NCBI GenBank assembly: GCA_040882505.1
Contig: JBBEBE010000010.1
Coordinates: 1-64,000 of the forward strand
Reading direction: 5' to 3'
DNA length: 64,000 bases
Source of the DNA: JBBEBE01 sp040882505
GTDB taxonomy: Bacteria > Bacteroidota > Rhodothermia > Balneolales > Balneolaceae
A program made the translations under genes and the position numbers. This document shows positions 45,101 through 52,400 of the stretch, one piece after another. The notes beneath the pieces are model-generated. The model was not told the DNA's origin, did no database searches, and saw only the letters and a program-made list of their open reading frames with translations. Numbering within the stretch: position 1 is the first letter of the stretch; every line of letters begins with the position of its first letter.

Positions 45101-45628
45101 ATCCGGAACCAGATTATCGGACGGGGACAGACCCCCGCGCTGGCGCTCCCGTTCGGCTCGGGCAACAGCAGGAACCGTCCATGTGCTCTCCAATTGCAGG
45201 TTCAATTGGTTAAAGTTCACCTGAAATTCCAGATCGAACAGCTCGAGAAAGAGGGCCGGATGAAGGTAGAAATCCATTTCGGTCATATGGATTCTGTCGG
45301 GATCCAATTCAATCCGCTGATTTCCCATGCGAAAGATTCCGTCCCGGTAGTTGAGGCTCCACTCGCCCTGTCCCGGCAGAAATCCCGAAAGAGTCAACGT
45401 GGAGAGATTGCTCTGTGCATCCAGTTCGAGGGCCCGGAAGAGCTCTTGGTGGGGAAGTAGAAAGGTTCCGTCCTCTCTGTAGATCGCCGTGACATATTGG
45501 TTTACGACATTCTCGTACCGGAACGTGAGAAAGACCTCCTGATCTTCCGTCTGAGCCGAACCCTGCTCAGCGAGAAGCGCGAGAAGAAAAAGAGAGAGAA
45601 GTGGGTATAACGCCCGCCACCGGATCAC
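42131..45628 (-). CDS. Fimbrial usher-like outer-membrane protein with C-terminal SPOR repeats
   Basis: An 1165-residue outer-membrane protein with signal peptide (ending GSAQ). The N-terminal about 150 residues resemble an usher N-domain, residues about 200-700 form a long amphipathic beta-barrel region, and the following about 200 residues are Ig/CNA-like. The usher-type blocks VELYRNNTLVDFLRA and PPGELTYRLSGG are seen, but the overall match to FimD/PapC is remote. About 912-1160 holds three SPOR-like repeats starting FPIQLGSYPNERRA, HSLQLGAFSTMGSARRL and YMVQVGVFATQEQA. SPOR domains bind glycan strands of peptidoglycan in other proteins. The gene overlaps the chaperone gene by 4 nt. I know of no described usher with SPOR domains. 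Confidence 0.75.
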   Translation of the reverse strand: MIRWRALYPLLSLFLLALLAEQGSAQTEDQEVFLTFRYENVVNQYVTAIYREDGTFLLPHQELFRALELDAQSNLSTLTLSGFLPGQGEWSLNYRDGIFRMGNQRIELDPDRIHMTEMDFYLHPALFLELFDLEFQVNFNQLNLQLESTWTVPAVARAERERQRGGLSPSDNLVPDYYPLEYDRERHLLNGAFLDYNLTATQSDQLYSSQFQGAIGTEVAGGDLQGTLFGNVSKQSATLRSSGLRWQYGIRDNPLISRITVGQTNSRGLLPVTYSGAQITNEPLEPRLLFDMYQYRGQTTPQAEVELYRNNTLVDFLRADNEGEYRFKFPLTYGTSRYDLRIYHPNGEISERQTRIQIPFEFNPPGELTYRLSGGQLDTPLPGTVTRNYMGRGRLNVGLTHWLTLSGGAEYFEGITENRPTLSGALSTRLFQQYLLQFEMGDRYFYRTNASVVYPSGVSLSGSYERQLEESLLYNRSGNQSRIQSSIFLPIQLGPLPLFFRTSISHEERSTTRQTRYTLDLNSRIGRANLRFSWRDTQVGPLQWTTTPSSRLLGSITYSFSRSRQTAALVRGLYLRGQGSWLAHSSELYDAELSLSRRIFTAGRIQLGGGKNFAGDFLFGRFSLSFDFNRVRTNTTARYYRESFSASQNLRGSIGVDPETRYIQMNQRQQVGGAALAIRLYIDESGSGTYEEGDPVVYQNAVRVDRGGGTITFRDGVSYITQLQPYRRYNLSINKNSLANPMLMPAVEEFSAITDPNQFKVINIPLYLSGIVDGRVVREQNGITTPVGGARLMLVNLAEEGPFQEFEQEIRTFSDGGFYAYEVPPGPYELRVAQDQLDATGLQMDPGPLEFEVRATAQGDFVEGLRLTLTSQQASIVETPEAERDPSEDLTIEWLEPTARGTRVGRLDTGTCRFPIQLGSYPNERRAIQIAQELEEKTGEPLILIYNSLRHIYAIRTEQSWNLSDAMDQLLAWRETLLGHDLSIVARCDSMPENADSGAIEHSLQLGAFSTMGSARRLKERMDHELGLDLTIMEPDDQVPLYRVRYGPLRATEAHTLAQRIQGLELVNDLYLVQSRDSRGLRLTFDYMVQVGVFATQEQASACSIQLREKRGLESYILLDRQDRSHLLLDHRYRDWNTVRQLRSDLRCPDSPTLPMIHLIETIEP

Positions 45629-46491
45629 TCAACCCGGAAGCTTTGAATCCGTTGGATGGGCTCGACCTGAATCAGGTTTCCACTGGAGATGTCGCGTCGA
45701 TCGGATCGTACCAGTACGGTCACTTCGTAGTCACCGGCAGGGAGCTCGGCCAGGTCGACCGGGAATCGGCGATTCAATTCGTAATAGAGGGAGATATTGG
45801 ACATCTGTTCCAACACTTGTCGTCCGCGTGCATCCCGGATGCGTGTGGTCACGCTACCGACAAAGGGAGAGTTCCCTTCTCGCTCCATGTGAATCAGGAA
45901 ATGGCCGTTTTCGGGACCTTCCTGCTGGAAATCGATCTCGTGGAGGGTGACACCCGTTGTCACGTTCCCTTTTCGAAAGGAGACCGGGATCACCTGTTCA
46001 AAATTGATATTGATGCGTGCCGATACGGTTTGCTGATCGGCCATCGCTTCCAGAGGCGGAGCCATCGGGCTGGCCAGAATACGCACCCGGGACCAATAGG
46101 TGCCGTCCTCTTCCTGGTTGAGTCCCCGCACGGCAATTCGTATGGTCTGACGCTGTCCCGGTTCCAGGATAAAGTTTCGGGGAAACGCGTTCAGGTGGTC
46201 GGTCAGGTCCTGCTCGTTCTCTTCGTCCGGGTAGCTCATGGAGACGTTTCCGCCCTCGTCACTGACCGAATAGCCGAAATCGAATCGAATACTCACTTCC
46301 TGTGCGTCGGACGACCCGTTGGAGACGATGACGTTGGCAAACGGAGCCCGGTCCTGAAGAAAGATGGATGTGGGAGAGATGCTCACCTGGGCTTGGACCG
46401 GCAAGGCCCACAGGATGAACAACAGAGCTGTCGTGACCATCCGCGTGGCGTGCAATAGGTGGGTGGATCCGTAGAAGTGTCGGTCTCTCAT
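45625..46491 (-). CDS. PapD-type periplasmic chaperone
   Basis: A 288-residue secreted protein that should fold and cap usher-assembled subunits. After the signal peptide (ending LPVQAQ) the first strand is VSISPTSIFLQDRAPFANVIVSNGS, and FPRNFILEPGQRQTIRI matches the G1 strand region with alternating hydrophobics of the chaperone family. The second domain (from about 160) is beta-rich. The start is either 46491 or 46440; the longer version retains positive charges before the hydrophobic core. Overlaps the usher gene by 4 nt. Preceded by a terminator-like hairpin that should limit its expression relative to the subunit. Confidence 0.8.
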   Translation of the reverse strand: MRDRHFYGSTHLLHATRMVTTALLFILWALPVQAQVSISPTSIFLQDRAPFANVIVSNGSSDAQEVSIRFDFGYSVSDEGGNVSMSYPDEENEQDLTDHLNAFPRNFILEPGQRQTIRIAVRGLNQEEDGTYWSRVRILASPMAPPLEAMADQQTVSARININFEQVIPVSFRKGNVTTGVTLHEIDFQQEGPENGHFLIHMEREGNSPFVGSVTTRIRDARGRQVLEQMSNISLYYELNRRFPVDLAELPAGDYEVTVLVRSDRRDISSGNLIQVEPIQRIQSFRVE

Positions 46492-46552
46492 GGGACAGCA
46501 ATTAATGGCGACAATGCCACTGAATATACAAATTTATCATTTCCGGAAAAGA

Positions 46553-46585
46553 AAAGAGGGAGGTCCGGTCGGGGCCTCCCTCTTT
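46553..46585 (-). terminator. Attenuator-like terminator between subunit and chaperone genes
   Basis: A perfect 11-bp stem (46553-46563 with 46575-46585), which can be lengthened by three more pairs, is followed on the minus strand by the T-rich CTCTTTTCTTTTCC. It lies 34 bp after the stop of the likely major subunit gene and about 60 bp before the chaperone start. Partial read-through would supply chaperone and usher at low levels. Confidence 0.75.
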
Positions 46586-46619
46586 GGGAAATCATACGAT
46601 TCAGAACGAGATATGTGTG

Positions 46620-47198
46620 TTATTCGATGTAATCAACCGTGATCGTGAGGTTCCCCTCATAGGCACCGGCCACCATGTCGTCTGTGGGCTCATCCTCTTC
46701 CAATGTACCACCAACCCAGAGCGTCATATTGGTGCTGCTGAAGGTCACTTGGTTATTTCCTTGGAGAGTGGCTCCACCGAAATCACCATCATTTGTATCG
46801 GCATCACCATCAGCCGAGGAGATTTCCGGAAGAAAGTTGAGCGTTTTTGCCCCGTTTGTGAGAGCCAGTGTGGAATATTCAAACTGGACAGTGAGGCCGT
46901 CGGTTCCCGAAAGTTCATACTTCGCAATGCTTACGTTTGTATCGTCCAGTATGTTGACACGGGTTCCATCAGTTGGATCGATACTGGGATTGGATCCGGC
47001 GCCATTTCCGCCAATGTTCTGATCGACCAATCCAAAACTCAGACTTGAATTTACCGGAGTGAAATTTAGTGTTGCGCCAACGTAGGCAGATACAGTAACA
47101 TCCGTAGACGTCTCTGCAATCTGTGCCGTTGCCTGTTCCGTTGCGATGAGCAGAAGTATCGCGGATACTATCGTTACAAGGGTGCTAGATGTTTTCAT
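46620..47198 (-). CDS. DUF4402-like secreted subunit, probable major pilin
   Basis: A 192-residue secreted protein (signal MKTSSTLVTIVSAILLLIATEQATAQ). The mature part is Thr/Asn/Gly-rich and acidic, with FTPVNSSLSFGLVD near the N-terminus and a DUF4402-like end: WVGGTLEEDEPTDDMVAGAYEGNLTITVDYIE is that region (start 'VGGTL', end 'GAYEGNLTITV' seen). It sits alone in front of a terminator, after a 265-bp AT-rich upstream region, which is the gene position expected for the most abundant subunit. Confidence 0.7.
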   Translation of the reverse strand: MKTSSTLVTIVSAILLLIATEQATAQIAETSTDVTVSAYVGATLNFTPVNSSLSFGLVDQNIGGNGAGSNPSIDPTDGTRVNILDDTNVSIAKYELSGTDGLTVQFEYSTLALTNGAKTLNFLPEISSADGDADTNDGDFGGATLQGNNQVTFSSTNMTLWVGGTLEEDEPTDDMVAGAYEGNLTITVDYIE

Positions 47199-47380
47199 CT
47201 CGATCTGTGGTTCTGTGTGTTAGTCTCTTCTGTTTCTATCCTTTACTCTGAAACCCGGTTTGTTTCCGGGGTCCTTCTTTATCTGACACAAAGATAGACG
47301 AAAAGATTCGGGATCAGAAGTTAGAACATTTTAATTAGATGCTCTTAATCAGGATGTGAAATGCAAAAAATATATAATGT

Positions 47381-47397
47381 TGTGTACATTTTACACA
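47381..47397. promoter_or_regulatory. Inverted repeat in the major-subunit upstream region
   Basis: TGTGTA and TACACA, perfect 6-bp arms with a 5-nt spacer, lie about 185 bp upstream of the major subunit start in an AT-rich, otherwise gene-free region (47199-47463). It could be a regulator site or part of a promoter. A hairpin (47254-47270) near the gene may lie in the 5' untranslated region. Confidence 0.35.
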
Positions 47398-47463
47398 CAT
47401 GATCAATCACTATATCTGTTTAATCTGTAGCAATAAGATCGACTCAACGTATTGTTGTACAGT

Positions 47464-48000
47464 CTATTCATACTCTATCAGGAGTACCACATCCCCCGAA
47501 TAGACTCCCTCCGGAACCATGCCGATGTCGAGCCACCCGTAGACGTAGAGGTGGGCAGTCGACCAGACAGTTGTAATATTTCCGGGAATTGGCTGGACGA
47601 TGATCTCTTCGTTCTCTTGTCCGATCGGTGTCGCTTGACTGAAATCATTGATGCCGAATTCGGTGTAGGCCATCTGAAGCGTGAGCGGAATGCGGGCATC
47701 CAACCGTTCGTGCGTCAGAAATTCGGGCTGCTCAAGCGTCACCAACAGTCGTTGTGTTTGAATGGCGTGGATAGAGAAGATGCCCATTTGAGAATCACCA
47801 AGAGAGATACGGACTTCTCCGCTTCCAGTCGGAATTTGACCGAAGTCGAGCGGTCGAACGGTCTGCGCTACCACATCGGGCTCGACGTCGATCTGAATGG
47901 ACAGAAATTGGGCGTGGAGCGGCAGAGGGAGCAGAAGAACTCCCGTTACAATGTAGCGTACAAGTCTTCGCACGATATTATGGACTGTCAGGCAAGCCAT
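47464..48000 (-). CDS. Secreted subunit-like protein of the fimbrial locus
   Basis: A 178-residue secreted protein. Signal peptide (MACLTVHNIVRRLVRYIVTGVLLLPLPLHAQ) and a beta-rich body with DFGQIPTGSG near the mature N-terminus (a DUF4402-like feature) and the ending EGVYSGDVVLLIEYE. The start at 48000 overlaps the 3' end of the next gene by 23 nt; the ORF extends to 48198 inside that gene. Third gene of the minor-subunit run. Confidence 0.6.
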   Translation of the reverse strand: MACLTVHNIVRRLVRYIVTGVLLLPLPLHAQFLSIQIDVEPDVVAQTVRPLDFGQIPTGSGEVRISLGDSQMGIFSIHAIQTQRLLVTLEQPEFLTHERLDARIPLTLQMAYTEFGINDFSQATPIGQENEEIIVQPIPGNITTVWSTAHLYVYGWLDIGMVPEGVYSGDVVLLIEYE

Positions 48001-48628
48001 AGGTGATGTCAATCTGTATCTGGGCGGTATACATTCCTGCTTGAACATCGGGGACCTGTATGGTTCCGTAGAGCCAGAGAAGGGCTGTTTCCGTTGGTAA
48101 TGGTGCACTCGATTGCGTGGGAGGCGGGGGCGGGGGCCCAGGAGGCAGAAATTGTCGCTGCAAGACGGGAAAACGAACCGAGGCCGTGTTGTTGACAACT
48201 GGAATCATTTGGTACTGCGTTCGGCTGTGTAGTGCAGCGCCCACATTGGAGTATGCCGCCTCAAGTGTGAACGGGACTCGACACTCCGGATCGTCTGTGC
48301 ACTCAGGATCGCCATCCAAGAGCAGGTAGCTCCCCTGTGGTGTGGAGAGTTCTACCTGGACATCCAGGAAAGAGATGCCGTCAATGGCTATTTCCGTCGC
48401 ATTCTGAATCTCGACAGAATAGGTATTCGGGTCCAAGTCGGTTCCCCGGGGAAGTGATCCATAGTTGAAATCATCCAATCCAATATCCAGCGTCAGGCTA
48501 TACCGAGCTGTATCATATTGACCGAAGTCGATCTCTTGTGCAACCAATGGAGTGGACCAGAGCAGCAATATCAACAGGATGGCGAGCCGGTTCATGTTCC
48601 AGGGATCATTGAGATTGTTTTCGAACAT
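47978..48628 (-). CDS. Secreted subunit-like protein with proline-rich linker
   Basis: A 216-residue secreted protein (signal MNRLAILLILLLWSTPLVAQ, M12). It has FNYGSLPRGTDLDPN near the mature N-terminus, a Pro-rich insert (PPGPPPPPP) about 45 residues before the C-terminus and the end motif QAGMYTAQIQIDITYG. The start at 48628 shares one base with the upstream stop (TGATG), suggesting coupled translation; ATG 48595 is the alternative. A Cys pair (ECTDDPEC) may form a disulfide. Confidence 0.6.
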   Translation of the reverse strand: MFENNLNDPWNMNRLAILLILLLWSTPLVAQEIDFGQYDTARYSLTLDIGLDDFNYGSLPRGTDLDPNTYSVEIQNATEIAIDGISFLDVQVELSTPQGSYLLLDGDPECTDDPECRVPFTLEAAYSNVGAALHSRTQYQMIPVVNNTASVRFPVLQRQFLPPGPPPPPPTQSSAPLPTETALLWLYGTIQVPDVQAGMYTAQIQIDITYGLPDSP

Positions 48629-49137
48629 CAGAGGTACTCGATCTCGAGTGTAAATTCTCCTTCATAACTTCCTGGGGTGGCTCGCTCCAAATTTACTTGG
48701 CCACCCACCCAAAAGTAGAATTCTCCCTCTTCGTTAAAAATCAATTCTCGGCTCTCCACTTCAATTTCTTCGGCGTTCTCCTGTTCGTCTACGGAGTAGC
48801 CACTGACCCTATAGTAGGTCTGGATCACTCCCGTTCCATCCAGGTTGGTAAACTCTCTCGTTTGAAGAAACGAAATGCGAAAGGAGCTTAGGGGATCTCC
48901 CAATGCGACCATCTTGCCTGCACGTTCGCTGGTAACCGGGTCTACCACGAGTTGGAGTTGTTGTGCTCTCATTCCTCGGAAGTCCATTGCCTGCAGGGTG
49001 ATCAGTTCAATCGTTGTTGATTGAACTTCTGCTGAAATATTCATCGTCAGTTCGGTGGAGGCACCTCCCTGCCCATAAAGAGGAGGCGGTCCTGTCAGGA
49101 ACAGAACGAACCCAAGTAGCGGGAGATATTGTTTCAT
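48628..49137 (-). CDS. DUF4402-like secreted subunit
   Basis: A 169-residue secreted protein with signal MKQYLPLLGFVLFLTGPPPLYGQ. The mature part starts with a strand ending in LQAMDFRGMRA, and the last strands are FWVGGQVNLERATPGSYEGEFTLEIEYL in pattern (VGGQVNL and GSYEGEFTL are the diagnostic pieces). This is the clearest DUF4402-type member. First gene of the three-gene minor-subunit run; the 269-bp upstream gap is AT-rich, has no other gene, and is shared with the divergent type IX cargo. Confidence 0.68.
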   Translation of the reverse strand: MKQYLPLLGFVLFLTGPPPLYGQGGASTELTMNISAEVQSTTIELITLQAMDFRGMRAQQLQLVVDPVTSERAGKMVALGDPLSSFRISFLQTREFTNLDGTGVIQTYYRVSGYSVDEQENAEEIEVESRELIFNEEGEFYFWVGGQVNLERATPGSYEGEFTLEIEYL

Positions 49138-49263
49138 GGAACGATACGTTTCAGTCAATATGGAATTCGGAGCGCCGGACACAATTTATAACAGTCTGTA
49201 TGAACATGAACGAAAAATCGCACTATTTCAGGGGAATCGCATGAAAATAAATGAATTCTCATA

Positions 49264-49290
49264 TTGGATAATAAATGGAATTTAATCCAA
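49264..49290. promoter_or_regulatory. Inverted repeat in the gap before the giant type IX cargo
   Basis: TTGGAT and ATCCAA, perfect 6-bp arms with a 15-nt AT-rich spacer, lie about 115 bp before the giant ORF start and about 130 bp before the minor-subunit operon start. Placed to affect either gene, but it may be chance. Confidence 0.25.
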
Positions 49291-49406
49291 AACGGGAGCG
49301 AAGTTCCTTATTTTGTGTGGTGATTTCGGTCAAGTACATTTTCGGAGTCAATTAATCGAGAGAGTGAAAGTTTAAGTGGCACCATATTTTCTGGTCTGTA
49401 AATAAT

Positions 49407-52400
49407 ATGAATCGGTTCAGACTATCCATATTCCTGTTTTGGACTCTATTGACTCTTACGGTCAGTACGGAACTGTATGGGCAGTCTTCGGCGGATGTTC
49501 GGTTGGAGTACAAAAACAACGAGACTAGCTCCAGTACGCAATCGATCCGTCCGCAGTTTATTCTGCACAACGATGGTATTCAGGATCTGAATTTTACCGA
49601 TATCACGATTCGCTACTGGTTCACATCCGAGCCCTCCGGCATGGATGTCTTCGTATCTGATGCCGCCGCTGTTGGCAAAAGCAATGTTGAAGGTAGTTTC
49701 GGTACGAGCGGTGATATGCGCTACCTGGAAGTAAGCTTTACTCCGGATGCCACCATTCCGGGGTGGTCTCCTGGTGGAGGGACGCCCAATCTGTTTCCGG
49801 GAGGATCCAGTTCTTTGGAAACCAAAATCCGGATTCATGATGACGGGTGGAACAACTACAATCAGAGCAATGACTACTCTTGGGATCAGAGTATCACCTC
49901 CTATACCGATTACGATTATATAACTGTCTATCATCAGGGTAGCCTTGTTTGGGGGACTCCTCCATCGGGAAGCGCCGATGCAGAACAGATGCTCGTCACT
50001 CAGCAACCACAGACCGGATCGGCTGGTGATCTATTCTCCCCCACACCCGTTGTCCGTCTCGTGGATGCTCAGGGCACCCCTGTAGAAGGGGTCGATGTTA
50101 CCGTTTCGATCAATCAGAACAGCTTTTCGGGCGGGAGTACGACGATTGTTACGTCAGACACTCAAGGATATGCGACGTTTGACAATCTTCGCGTTGATAT
50201 GGCAGCCGACGATTATCAGTTGACGTTCGACGCGGATGCATCGCTGGTGTCGAACCTTGACTCGGATCTCTTTGATATCAATCCGAACGAGCCTACGTCT
50301 GTTACAATTACCACTCAACCATTCACCATTGCGGCAGCTGGGGAGACTCTCTCTCCTTCTCCCGCGGTCACTCTGGTCGATAATTACGGCAATAGTGTTC
50401 CGGGAGAAGAGGTCACTGTTTCTCTCAATCAGCACGATTTTGCCTCCGGTGACCTCACTCTGGCTACCAACGCATCCGGAGTCGCGACATTTAGTGATTT
50501 GGTGATCACTCAAGCCGCTTCCGACTACCGAATTACGTTCAGTCCCACTGCTTCTTCAGTCAGTTCGGTGAACAGTTCTCGTTTTCAGATTACACCGGCA
50601 AATGCATCGCAGTTGACCGTGGTCCAGCAACCGCTCCAATCGGTCAGTGGAGGAGTGATTACCGGCCCTCCTACGGTTCGGATTCTTGATAATTTCAGTA
50701 ATCCGGTTTCAGGTATTGATGTGACGGTTTCCGAAGCCGGTGCATACACTCTCGATGGGGGAACATTGACACGTTCCACGAATGACTCTGGCTTGGTTGT
50801 GTTCAACAATCTCGAGATCGAAACGGTCGATACAGGATATATTCTCAATTTTGATGCCGATGCATCGGGAGTTTCAGACGTGCAGTCCGGTCCTTTCGAC
50901 GTCATTGAAGCGAGTGGATCGATGACGGTCGATACAGCGCCTTCAGAGACGGTTGCAGGGGAAGTTCTTACACCACACCCGCTGATCACCTTGCTCGACG
51001 GATCGGGCAGTCCACTTTCGGGAGTGGATGTAACCGTATCACTTAATCAGAACGGATTTTCATCGGGAACACTGACCGTGGAGACGAATGGCTCGGGCGA
51101 GGCCCTCTTCGACGATCTGGTGATCGAATCGGTTGCTGATGATTATGAAATTACGTTCAATGCCGATTATAGCGGTGTTTCCAACGTTTTGTCGTCTCCT
51201 TTCGATGTCGTGGCCGCTCCGCCTGCTGAGATAAGTGTGAGTAACCAGCCGGAGTCCACGGTAGCAGGAAACGAAATTGAAGGACCGCCGGAAGTTACGG
51301 TGACGGATTCCTTTGGAAATCCAGTCAGCGGGATCGAGATCACCGTCTCCCCGAGTCAAGGGAGCTTTTCTTCCGGTACGGTCACCATCACAACGAGTTC
51401 CGGAGGAATTGCAGAATTTGATGACCTGGTTCTGGCGACAGCCGCAGATGATCACAAGCTTCAGTTCGATGCCGATGCTCCCGGCGTTGATCGTGTCGAG
51501 TCGAACGAGTTCACGGTAAGCGCCTCTACCGCGGATGAGCTCTCGATCTCTGAAGACCCGCCAGAGGAGATCACGTCGGGGGTGACCGTTTCGCCGGCTC
51601 CCGCTGTTCTGGTTTCCGACGTTTTCGGCAATCCGGTTCCGGGGGTTAACGTGACGGTTTCGCTGAACAAGAACAACTTCACGGGAGGGAGTACTGTGAT
51701 TGTCGAAAGCAACAGTAGCGGACTGGCGATATTCGACAATTTACAGGTGGATCCGGTGGATACTGGCTACGAGATGATCTTTTCTGCCCAGAGCCTCTCT
51801 CAGGTCGTCTCCGAATCCTTCGCCGTTCTTCAGCCTGATCCTCCGTTCGGAAGTATTCGACTTCAATACGATAATGATTCTGCAAACGGTTCTGCACAGA
51901 CGATTCGTCCTCACATTCAGGTCTTCAATGACAGTGATGTAAACCTGAATCTTGATGAACTGACGATTCGCTACTGGTTTACTTCTGAAGCAGCCGGAAG
52001 CGACAACTATATCCTGGATTGGGCCGAAATGGGCGAGTCGAATGGATCCCATATTTCCGGTACGTTTGGAGAGATATCCGGTGAAGAGTATCTGGAGATC
52101 TCCTTTGGTCCGGAGATTGTGATTCCGATCGGATTGGGAGGTGACGGTAGTACCCCCAACCTGCTTCCGGCTTCGGCGACGCTTGGTCTGTTGCAGACCC
52201 GAATTCACGATACAAGTTGGACCGACTATGATCAGACCAATGACTATTCCTGGGATTCGCAGATCACCTCGATCACCGATCACCCTTACATCAACGTATA
52301 CTACAAAGAGCAGTTGGTATGGGGACTTCAACCGCCGGTTGTGGAGGGTGCCGTCGAATTGGAATTTACTCAACAACCCGGCGAAACGGTCTCCGGGGAA

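Noticed and set aside
44426..45460. A 344-codon plus-strand ORF inside the usher gene
   Set aside because: Same antisense shadow of a long GC-balanced gene; no independent start or motif.
45601..46458. A 285-codon plus-strand ORF over the chaperone gene
   Set aside because: Chaperone motifs are on the minus strand and the plus frame has none.
49979..51835. Considered as a CRISPR or nucleotide tandem repeat
   Set aside because: The repeat is about 300 bp, diverged in DNA, and in frame within one protein; no short identical repeats with spacers exist.
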